Shown here piece by piece: positions 58,294 through 64,000 of a DNA stretch of 64,000 nucleotides. The notes beneath the pieces are model-generated. The model searched no databases and was not told the origin of the DNA. It saw only the letters and a program-made list of their open reading frames with translations. Made by a program: the position numbers and the translations under genes. The stretch is from Rickettsiella endosymbiont of Dermanyssus gallinae (GTDB taxonomy: Bacteria; Pseudomonadota; Gammaproteobacteria; Diplorickettsiales; Diplorickettsiaceae). The stretch's first letter is position 1, and each line of letters opens with the position of its first letter. The stretch covers positions 1,495,001-1,559,000 of the forward strand of contig NZ_CP079094.1 in the NCBI RefSeq assembly GCF_019285595.1, written 5' to 3'.

Positions 58294-59247
58294 ATGTACA
58301 TTAATAATTTTTTTAACGGCCTTTCTTCCTCTATTGATCTGGAAAATATCGATAGTATTTTAGAAGCACTAATAGATATAGAACCCCTAAAAGATGCCTT
58401 CTATAAACTTGATGGTACTTTGGCAGATAATTATCTTTACAATTACTTTATTTCCTGGCTAGGCCATTATGCTCAAACGAAAAAGCATACTTTACTTTCA
58501 TTTTTTCTTGGAAAAGAAAGCTTAGATTTTATTTGTTTAGATTTCATTAAATTCTGTTTTTATAACAAAATCATCATGGACAAAGAAAAGACGTTAAATT
58601 CCTTTAAAGCTCATAACAAATTGTCCGATGATGCTGTAAAACAGCATTTAATGAAAATACCTAGAAGAAAAACAGTTAACTTACTTGGCTTCGGCTTAGA
58701 CGAAGGCACCTATGAAAAAGAATTAGCACAATTTTTGATAGACAATAATTTATGTCAAAATGTTATTTTATATGGATTAGACCCTTATGCTAACAAGAGC
58801 GAAGCTGTTCACTATTTGACCCCTGAACAGCTTTTTGTTCAAAAAAATTTAAACTTTGATCTTATTATTGCTCGCTGGTCTTTACATCATGTGGCGCTTC
58901 AAAATAGATGGAAAAATCTAATTCAGTGTATAAATCATTGTAGCTCTAGCGCTCATATTCTATTTGTAGAACATGGTACCTTACATAAAAAATTGTCCCC
59001 GAATAAAGAAAAACTTTATGAGCTACTGAATGCCACTTTTGATATTATTGCTAACATTGGGCTAAGACCAAATTATCTTATGCAAACAGAATCAAAAACT
59101 GAAGCTAATTTTTTTATTCGTTATCTTACGTCAAAGGATTACTTCACTATTACTAATAGTATTTCTAAACCTGTTCTCTCTCAAACTATCTACGATGTAG
59201 GTCCCCATTTCCCAAACCAAACTATCTATAGTTTTTGTATTAAATAA
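58294..59247 (+). CDS. Class I SAM-dependent methyltransferase-like protein
   Basis: 317 residues. The SAM-binding glycine loop NLLGFGLDEGTYEKEL is near 130-145, an acidic residue after strand 2 is in LYGLDPYA, and motif IV-like FDLIIARWSLHHVAL is near 190-205. N-terminal about 110 residues are helical and specific. Substrate unknown. Faces away from the SAH-hydrolase-like gene and ends at a strong hairpin. Confidence 0.75.
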   Translation: MYINNFFNGLSSSIDLENIDSILEALIDIEPLKDAFYKLDGTLADNYLYNYFISWLGHYAQTKKHTLLSFFLGKESLDFICLDFIKFCFYNKIIMDKEKTLNSFKAHNKLSDDAVKQHLMKIPRRKTVNLLGFGLDEGTYEKELAQFLIDNNLCQNVILYGLDPYANKSEAVHYLTPEQLFVQKNLNFDLIIARWSLHHVALQNRWKNLIQCINHCSSSAHILFVEHGTLHKKLSPNKEKLYELLNATFDIIANIGLRPNYLMQTESKTEANFFIRYLTSKDYFTITNSISKPVLSQTIYDVGPHFPNQTIYSFCIK

Positions 59248-59276
59248 ATTTATTTTTATAACCTTAATAAGTGATA

Positions 59277-59300
59277 AGGCACTCTGCCCATAGAGTGCCT
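59277..59300. terminator. Bidirectional terminator after the methyltransferase gene
   Basis: Perfect AGGCACTCT/AGAGTGCCT stem of nine pairs with a six-base loop between convergent gene ends. No long T-run on either side, so efficiency is uncertain. Confidence 0.6.
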
Positions 59301-59331
59301 CCTAACCGGAAATAAATTTAATAGCGTTCGT

Positions 59332-59958
59332 TTATACTAATTTAGAACCTAGTTTTTTTGCCCATTGTTGATACTCATCCCTGACTTGAGCTGACTTTTG
59401 TGTAATATGCCGCAGAGATTGGATGAAATCATCTATTTCAAACCCTGAAAAAAATAGCTGCTCTTTCTCTTGTAAAAGTTTTTTTAACTGTTTTAATAAA
59501 ATTTTAATTTGGTAATAAAATTTTCTTTGGTATCCTGGGATTAAAAAACATTCTTCAACAGTCCCTGCAAAATTTTCTCCCAAAATAGGTTTGGCTAACA
59601 CCTTATCTGCACCTAAGTCTAAATATTTTTTCGTTTGTAAATCACCGTGCGCGCTACAAACAATCAATGGTGTTGCTTGGTTAAGTTCACACGTACGCGC
59701 CGCCTGTATAACTGCTTCGCCCGACTGATCGGGCAAACCCAAATCGGTTATAATTAGCGTATATGATTTACTCTGTATAAGCTGAATGGCTGTGCTAGCT
59801 TTGTTAGCTACTTCAACTCGATAGCCTAGATTAGATAAATAATTACATAGTAAATACTCGCAAATATTATCGTCTTCTACCACTAAGGCTTCTTTTATTA
59901 CTTGGTGATTTTCTATTACTTCTTGTTGTTCTTGCTGTTCTTGTTGCTCCATTTTCAT
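59332..59958 (-). CDS. Response regulator receiver with C-terminal helical domain
   Basis: 208 residues. A Gln/Glu-rich N-terminus (EQQEQQEQQE, from a GAACAACAAG-type DNA repeat), a full receiver with VVEDD, phosphoacceptor Asp in IITDLGLPDQSG and KVLAKPI, then a helical tail (about 140-205) with YYQIKILLKQLKKLL. The tail resembles the small protein at 61.8-62.1 kb. No DNA-binding domain. Sister of the Asn-type receiver at 50.9 kb and a likely partner of the hybrid kinase. Confidence 0.87.
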   Translation of the reverse strand: MKMEQQEQQEQQEVIENHQVIKEALVVEDDNICEYLLCNYLSNLGYRVEVANKASTAIQLIQSKSYTLIITDLGLPDQSGEAVIQAARTCELNQATPLIVCSAHGDLQTKKYLDLGADKVLAKPILGENFAGTVEECFLIPGYQRKFYYQIKILLKQLKKLLQEKEQLFFSGFEIDDFIQSLRHITQKSAQVRDEYQQWAKKLGSKLV

Positions 59959-60116
59959 GTCCTTTGACTAAAAGTTATTAGAAAAAGGATTATGAAACGT
60001 ATAAAACATAAAAAACACCGTTATATAGCGCTATTATTATTTTATTGGTAGAATGTATAGTGTGGAATAGTACTATTTATAAAATTTTTTTAAAAAATAA
60101 TGTAAAGATAAATTGA

Positions 60117-60812
60117 TTAATTTTTTTTATAAATTAGGTTATCGCTTATTAAAAAATGCCAACCGTTCTTAACAGCGACTAATACTATTTCAGCTCTACT
60201 TGTACATTGAAGTATACTTTGTAGTTCCGTTATAATTGTTGTTATTGTTCTAAGCCTAAGCTTTAAAGTATAGGCTATTTCTAGTGCACTATGTCCTTTT
60301 ATTATCCCTATAAATACTTGAGTTTGTCTTCGTGTTAAATTTTGGTTATGAAAAGCCTTTCCTAAATTTAATCTTTTTTGCTCAATATCTAATTTCCCTT
60401 TTCTTTCAGAAATAGTAAAATTATCTACACAAATATTAAGCCCTACAACTCCGACTACCTCCTCTCTACGGTTATACATTTTTACTTTTGTTATTAGGAA
60501 ATCATGAAATCCATTTTGGACTAGCACTGTTTCTTTATGATTAATTTGTGGTTGATTTGCCAATGCCTGCCTATCCGTTATAACAAATGACTCTGCTGAG
60601 GTAGCCCAAATTAAATCATAATCGGATTTCCCTTGTAGTTGTTTAGGCGAATCAACACCAGCATACATGGCCGTTGAATCACTACACTCTGAAGCGATAT
60701 ATCTAAGATTAAGGTCTTTAGCAAAATAGTTATGATTTGGCATCCTGTTTAAAAAATCATCTTTTCTTACTTCTTGTAAACCCTCACCATCTTTACCGAT
60801 ATCCTTAGCCAT
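60117..60812 (-). CDS. PAS-LuxR transcription regulator
   Basis: 231 residues. The N-terminal PAS-like domain (about 20-135; NHNYFAKDLNLRYIASECSD and LITKVKMYNRREEVVGVVG) is similar in style to the kinase PAS. C-terminal HTH of LuxR type (about 160-215; LTRRQTQVFIGIIKGHSALEIAYTLKLRLRTI). The recognition helix is somewhat atypical (no TVxxH), so DNA specificity may differ. Confidence 0.8.
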   Translation of the reverse strand: MAKDIGKDGEGLQEVRKDDFLNRMPNHNYFAKDLNLRYIASECSDSTAMYAGVDSPKQLQGKSDYDLIWATSAESFVITDRQALANQPQINHKETVLVQNGFHDFLITKVKMYNRREEVVGVVGLNICVDNFTISERKGKLDIEQKRLNLGKAFHNQNLTRRQTQVFIGIIKGHSALEIAYTLKLRLRTITTIITELQSILQCTSRAEIVLVAVKNGWHFLISDNLIYKKN

Positions 60813-60950
60813 AATTCCTCCTGATTGATACCAGAGTAGTAGTTTTTTTATAAAGTCAGGTTGCTTGTCTTCACAATGAGTCGGATCGAGTCTTTAAATC
60901 TGGCTTGTGGCATAAATATTTCTCTTATCATTCTTTTATGGAACATGGGT

Positions 60951-61394
60951 TTACTTAGAGGGGATATCATCTGTCTCCTCTAAATTAATAGACCGAGTAA
61001 ATAACTGTTTCGGGGGAAAATAACCCATATGAGTTAATCTATAAACAGCGTGGTCAGCATTTTTTACATTCAATGTTTTAAATAAGTGTGACCTTTTTTG
61101 CCGAAGATTCGCTGAATTACTATTTAATGATCGTGCAGAGGCTTTTGTTTCTATTCCACAAGCTGCATCATAGAGTAGCCGGATATCCCTCTCTGATATG
61201 GCGGGTGCTAAAAGAATTGACAGACCCAAATAGGTATTTGAAAGATAATTTCTAGCTTTTAAAACATCTTCAACAGTTGGATTATGGATGCCTTCGGTAA
61301 GTAACATAACGTAGGCGGCTGCCTCATAATAAGGCTCTTCTATCGCGGCTAATTTGAATTTAGCTTTTTTTAGTTTTGATGTGCTATTAGCCAT
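60951..61394 (-). CDS. Small regulator-like protein, family unknown
   Basis: 147 residues from ATG 61394, which has AGGAG six bases upstream (the frame also opens with TTG at 61400). The C-terminal part (SANLRQKRSHLFKTLNVKNADHAVYRLTHMGYF) resembles the last two helices of a LuxR-type HTH, while the first two are not evident. Helical N-terminus. It may be a divergent DNA-binding protein. Confidence 0.6.
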   Translation of the reverse strand: MANSTSKLKKAKFKLAAIEEPYYEAAAYVMLLTEGIHNPTVEDVLKARNYLSNTYLGLSILLAPAISERDIRLLYDAACGIETKASARSLNSNSANLRQKRSHLFKTLNVKNADHAVYRLTHMGYFPPKQLFTRSINLEETDDIPSK

Positions 61395-61396
61395 TC

Positions 61397-61627
61397 TCAA
61401 CTCCTGAATAGTTGATCATTGGTGAGTGTTAATTTTCTTAACACGGTAAGCGCGATTTTCTGCGCTTTTTTCTTTTGTATTGGATTTATTCTAATCAAAA
61501 TAGGATTATTTAAAATATTCACTGATGTGATATGAAAAAACTTTAAAAATAGATAAGTTTTTATGCTCACATATGTGATATTAAATTTGATTCGATCATT
61601 CGATCGAGATAAGCTTGATACAGGCAT
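61397..61627 (-). CDS. Small basic protein, uncertain
   Basis: 76 residues, basic, no clear family. Support for being real: its stop lies three bases before the start of the next gene and the ribosome site of that gene falls in its last codons, as in coupled genes. A stretch FHITSVNILNNPILIRI is faintly PilZ-like. Could be spurious. Confidence 0.35.
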   Translation of the reverse strand: MPVSSLSRSNDRIKFNITYVSIKTYLFLKFFHITSVNILNNPILIRINPIQKKKAQKIALTVLRKLTLTNDQLFRS

Positions 61628-61672
61628 GATGCTCGACTCTCCTACTACTATAGGTTGTTGAGATAAGTGCCA

Positions 61673-61705
61673 GACAGCGACAGTGTTTGCGCACTCGTCG
61701 CTGTC
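61673..61705. other. Long hairpin between island genes
   Basis: GACAGCGAC/GTCGCTGTC with inner AGTG/CACT gives a 13-pair stem with one bulge and a TTTGCG loop. A second small hairpin (CCAAC/GTTGG) follows. It has no T-run. Could be a regulatory RNA structure or a protein-binding site. Confidence 0.5.
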
Positions 61706-61750
61706 ACCCCAACGGGGTTGGCGGTTAGGAAATCAATAAGGATTTAAATA

Positions 61751-61778
61751 GACACCTCAATGCTAAGTTGAGGGGTCT
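61751..61778 (-). terminator. Terminator of the 61.8-62.1 kb gene
   Basis: GAC-A-CCTCAA / TTGAGG-G-GTC stem of about nine pairs directly downstream of the minus-strand gene, followed by an AT-rich stretch. Confidence 0.5.
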
Positions 61779-61783
61779 TATAT

Positions 61784-62119
61784 TTAATCCCTCTCTTCTA
61801 GCAATGGACTGAAAGAATCTTGATAGAGTTCATTTAATTTTCTTTTACGAATAATTAGCGCGGTCACCATCGCTTCTACTCCAAGCAACCTTTTAGAATA
61901 AAGTTTATGCAACTCCTTAATATCCATTAGCGCGATATTGCCACTTTTTAATAGATTATCGCTAGAGTTGTATTTAACTTGTATGGGAAATAAAAGCTTA
62001 GTTGCTTCATCTATAAGTTCTTTTAATTGCCGAATCAAACCTTTAATTTGAAATTGATAATTACGGGCAGGCTGTTCTAGGTCGGGAAATTGATTTAAAC
62101 TAATGACGTGTGCGGTCAT
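61784..62119 (-). CDS. Small helical protein resembling the tail of the 59.3 kb response regulator
   Basis: 111 residues. The segment YQFQIKGLIRQLKELIDEATKLLFP parallels YYQIKILLKQLKKLLQEKEQLFF in the response regulator tail. It could form mixed helical bundles with it. No other domain. A good GGAG-type site precedes the ATG. Confidence 0.6.
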   Translation of the reverse strand: MTAHVISLNQFPDLEQPARNYQFQIKGLIRQLKELIDEATKLLFPIQVKYNSSDNLLKSGNIALMDIKELHKLYSKRLLGVEAMVTALIIRKRKLNELYQDSFSPLLEERD

Positions 62120-62362
62120 AACTGACTCCTTACTAATCTAAGGTTGTTGGTTGTGTTTGTCCTCAGGGTCTAGTTCACCTTGGGGGACGCACCTTCTTTA
62201 TGAATTTTTATACTAGCGTCAATATATAATTTATTCAACAGTCATTTTTTATCAAAAAAATATATATAAAAAATAATATGTTATTCAAAATATAAATCAA
62301 ATATTACCTTTTTTACATTCCTAGATACACTTTACTTACTCAAATAAGAACAAGGAATAATC

Positions 62363-63283
62363 ATGTCTCTTAAAAAGAAAAAGCTGGTAAGATCAGAACA
62401 AGATTCAGCATGGAAAGACATTTTAGATGCCTATTTCAAAGAGTTTATAGAGTTTTTCTATCCTGTTATTGCTAAAAAAATTGACTGGCTATCTGGTTAT
62501 GAAGCATTAGATAGTGAATTACAGTCTATTACGACTGATGCAATGATTGGAAAAACGTTTGTTGATAAATTGGTCAAAGTTAAATCTTTAGATGGAAAAG
62601 AGGAAGTTGTACTAATCCATATTGAAGTGCAAAGCCAAAAAGAAGAGGAATTTCCTAAACGTTTATTTCAATATTATTGCAAATTGTTTTCAAAGTATGA
62701 CCAGTCCATTTTAACCTTGGCTATTCTGACCGATAGCAATAAAAATTGGCACCCTGAAAATTATGAAAGGGAAGTTTTTGGCTTTCCAGTCATAAGCTTT
62801 AATTTTTGGACACATAAACTTCTTGATTATGATCATAAACGACAAGAGTTGGAGATTTCTACTAACCCCTTTGCAATGGTAGTTTTGGTTCATTTAGTTT
62901 TCTTAAACACTAAAAAAGACCCGAAAACCCGATCCCTCATGAAATTTCACCTGACCCGCCGATTATATGATAGGGGCTGTGGGCGGGATAATGTAATAAA
63001 TTTGCTCAAGGTGATAGACTGGGCATTAGTCATACCAGAGAATCTTGAATTAGAATATAAACAGAAACTCCATGCATTAGAGGAGGAAAAAAACATGGCT
63101 TATACGACAAGTTTTGAACGTGATGGTCTTGAGAAGGGTCTTAAAAAAGGTCTACAACAGGGGCGTGAATTAGAGCGCTATGAGATGGCTAAAGGCCTTT
63201 TAGCTGAAGGCATCGCTTTAGATGTAATAAAGAAAGTAACTAAATTACCCGACCTCGCTTTAACTGAGCTAGAGAAAGCCTAA
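62363..63283 (+). CDS. Rpn-family PD-(D/E)XK nuclease (recombination-promoting nuclease)
   Basis: 306 residues. Rpn/YhgA-like nuclease domain (about 10-240) with the acidic core D68 in TFVDKLVKV and E88-x-Q90 in IHIEVQSQ, then RLFQYYCKL and a helical C-terminal tail (about 245-306) with EKGLKKGLQQGRELERYEMAKGLLAEG. Rpn proteins are DNA endonucleases linked to recombination and phage defence. An in-frame ATG at 63095 (residue 245) has a full Shine-Dalgarno, so a separate tail protein may be made. Confidence 0.9.
   Translation: MSLKKKKLVRSEQDSAWKDILDAYFKEFIEFFYPVIAKKIDWLSGYEALDSELQSITTDAMIGKTFVDKLVKVKSLDGKEEVVLIHIEVQSQKEEEFPKRLFQYYCKLFSKYDQSILTLAILTDSNKNWHPENYEREVFGFPVISFNFWTHKLLDYDHKRQELEISTNPFAMVVLVHLVFLNTKKDPKTRSLMKFHLTRRLYDRGCGRDNVINLLKVIDWALVIPENLELEYKQKLHALEEEKNMAYTTSFERDGLEKGLKKGLQQGRELERYEMAKGLLAEGIALDVIKKVTKLPDLALTELEKA
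63080..63086 (+). promoter_or_regulatory. Internal ribosome binding site within the Rpn gene
   Basis: GAGGAGG eight bases before the in-frame ATG at 63095. Much stronger than the site of most genes here, and placed exactly at the domain boundary before the helical tail. Confidence 0.6.
63095..63283 (+). CDS. Predicted intragenic C-terminal Rpn product (RpnS-like, 62 residues)
   Basis: Starts MAYTTSFERDGLEKG and ends with the full-length protein's stop. In E. coli, Rpn genes make a short C-terminal protein from an internal start that binds and inhibits the full nuclease. The same arrangement is predicted here from the internal ribosome site and the domain boundary. Not proven by sequence alone. 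Confidence 0.55.
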   Translation: MAYTTSFERDGLEKGLKKGLQQGRELERYEMAKGLLAEGIALDVIKKVTKLPDLALTELEKA

Positions 63284-63308
63284 TTTTCTCCCCTTGAGCT
63301 AGAAAATT
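63282..63308 (+). terminator. Hairpin after the Rpn gene
   Basis: AATTTTCT/AGAAAATT stem with an 11-base loop beginning within the stop codon region. May limit read-through to the next small gene; no T-run follows. Confidence 0.4.
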
Positions 63309-63336
63309 AATATCGATAAAATAACAAGGAAGTTTT

Positions 63337-63576
63337 ATGCGTTATTCCCTTAACCCCGAGTTTGATACCAGACTAAAAGAAGCTCTTGATGAAATGGGTT
63401 ATCCTACAGAAGAGCAAGAAGCACTTTTAGACTTAATGGATCGAGCCGCTTTAGCTTTCTCCGATAAAGTATGTCTCCGTATAGCCAAAAACCTGCTAGA
63501 AGAAGGTTTGCCCCCTGAGAAGATTAAACGCATTACGGGTTGTGATGTAGAAATGTTGGCAGCAACCATACATTAA
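63337..63576 (+). CDS. Small protein resembling the Rpn tail
   Basis: 79 residues with an AAGGA site. The C-terminal half (RIAKNLLEEGLPPEKIKRITG) parallels the Rpn tail (EMAKGLLAEGIALDVIKKVTK). The N-terminal half is unrelated. It looks like a free-standing version of the oligomerising tail and is a candidate modulator or antitoxin for the Rpn nuclease. Last gene of the island. Confidence 0.65.
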   Translation: MRYSLNPEFDTRLKEALDEMGYPTEEQEALLDLMDRAALAFSDKVCLRIAKNLLEEGLPPEKIKRITGCDVEMLAATIH

Positions 63577-63614
63577 TCATATTTCTTTTCTTTCTAACTT
63601 ATCCTTAAAAATCC

Positions 63615-63635
63615 TTGCGCGACTTTTGCGCGACT
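63615..63635. repeat. Candidate integrase arm-type site, right end
   Basis: TTGCGCGACT at 63615 and 63626, 11 bases apart, within a 23-base block identical to 25224-25246. Lies 92 bases before the right attachment repeat, in non-coding DNA. Confidence 0.55.
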
Positions 63636-63726
63636 GAACATGACACACATCGCCATTATTATACATTTGTAAGGGTCGCCCTGTTTATAATAGTGCTGTT
63701 TTTTCAATAACTTAAGGTAAAGATAT

Positions 63727-63805
63727 TAGACTCTTAATTTATTGGTCGATGGTTCGAACCCATCACGGCCCACCAATAAAATCCTTTAAAATCAAATACT
63801 TATAC
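63727..63805. repeat. Right attachment repeat
   Basis: Copy of the tRNA-Lys 3' end (63727-63775, one mismatch) plus 30 further similar bases. Not a functional tRNA: the 5' half is missing. It marks the right end of this island and the left end of the next element. Confidence 0.92.
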
Positions 63806-63831
63806 CATTACTGAATATCTCTTTAAGTTTC

Positions 63832-63861
63832 TTTGTCAAAATTTTGTCAATATTTTGTCAA
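63832..63861. repeat. Three 11-base-phased TTTGTCAA repeats, next element
   Basis: TTTGTCAA at 63832, 63843 and 63854. Distances from the tRNA-like repeat (57, 68 and 79 bases) match those of the GCGCGACT units at the left end (67 and 78), suggesting arm-type sites of the second integrase. Confidence 0.5.
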
Positions 63862-63879
63862 AACTATTTAAAAAATATC

Positions 63880-64000
63880 TTAAGCTTGCTTCTCCGTAGT
63901 AACGAAATTTAGTTTTAATCCGGCTTCTACCTCTGTCCATTTTGGCTCATGTCCTTCTTTATATTTATCCGTCATCGCTCTCGTTTTATGGCCCGCTAAT
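63880..64000 (-). CDS. Second tyrosine integrase, C-terminal end (cut by window edge)
   Basis: The last 39 residues read LAGHKTRAMTDKYKEGHEP and then WTEVEAGL, the closing motif of phage-type integrases with H in LAGHK and the nucleophile Tyr in DKY. It differs from the island integrase, has the same orientation and sits at the same distance from an att repeat. It therefore belongs to another element inserted at the same site. Confidence 0.85.
   Translation of the reverse strand, partial: LAGHKTRAMTDKYKEGHEPKWTEVEAGLKLNFVTTEKQA

Larger units (their letters stand above)
25111..63775. mobile_element. Integrated island (ICE-like) in tRNA-Lys, about 38.7 kb
   Basis: Flanked by the duplicated tRNA-Lys 3' end, with a tyrosine integrase and AlpA-like regulator at the left end, replication-type genes, a VirB/VirD4 secretion locus, and cargo for DNA methylation, signalling and an Rpn nuclease. 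This is the layout of an integrative conjugative element. No relaxase is recognised and virB4 is frameshifted, so present self-transfer is doubtful. A second integrase starts beyond the right repeat, implying tandem elements. Confidence 0.9.

Overview
The window looks like an AT-rich gammaproteobacterium of the Legionellales, most like intracellular relatives such as Rickettsiella or Coxiella. This is an inference from gene order, the family mix and large effector-like proteins; no species-level marker was identified. About 1-25.1 kb and the last 200 bases are ordinary chromosome or a neighbouring element. About 25.1-63.8 kb is an integrated mobile island.

Core part (1-25.1 kb): the C-terminal part of ftsK, mdh, cysQ and ispD come first, then a decaying effector-like locus (4.57-5.79 kb). 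The protein-quality cluster tig-clpP-clpX-lon-hupB-ppiD follows on the minus strand, with tRNA-Val and tRNA-Asp inside it. Next are tRNA-Leu, hemB, and rplM-rpsI-sspA-sspB-(retropepsin-like protease)-rimK-rarA, a fused MFS/acyltransferase/acyl-ACP ligase, and a tRNA cluster Pro-Arg-His-Lys. SspB is the adaptor for the ClpXP protease encoded nearby. ppiD is split by a 247-base structured repeat.

Island (25.11-63.78 kb): it is bounded by a 79-base direct repeat whose first 49 bases are the 3' end of tRNA-Lys(CUU). A tyrosine integrase sits at the tRNA end. A second, different integrase begins just beyond the right repeat, so two elements appear to sit in tandem at this tRNA. From left to right the island holds integrase and AlpA-like regulator, a Cro/ParB-like regulator, phage-type replication genes, a 655-residue unknown protein, and an orphan adenine methylase with a half-size specificity subunit. 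Then come a protein with 33-residue repeats, a 964-residue unknown protein, two long palindromic elements, a class III cyclase-like gene with a poly-A frameshift, and a VirD4/VirB2-VirB11 type IV secretion locus (virB4 frameshifted, no recognisable relaxase).

The right third (50.9-63.6 kb) is a signalling module. It has two stand-alone receivers (one with Asp replaced by Asn), a hybrid histidine kinase with Hpt domain split by the same 247-base repeat, two LuxR-type regulators, an MFS transporter, a LOG protein, and a divergent methyltransferase/SAH-hydrolase-like pair. It ends with an Rpn-family nuclease that carries a strong internal start site and is followed by a small gene resembling its own tail.

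The most notable observations are the 247-base element, whose exact removal restores both interrupted genes; the Rpn locus with its likely intragenic and separate tail proteins; and the 11-base-phased direct repeats at matching distances from both integrase-proximal att ends.
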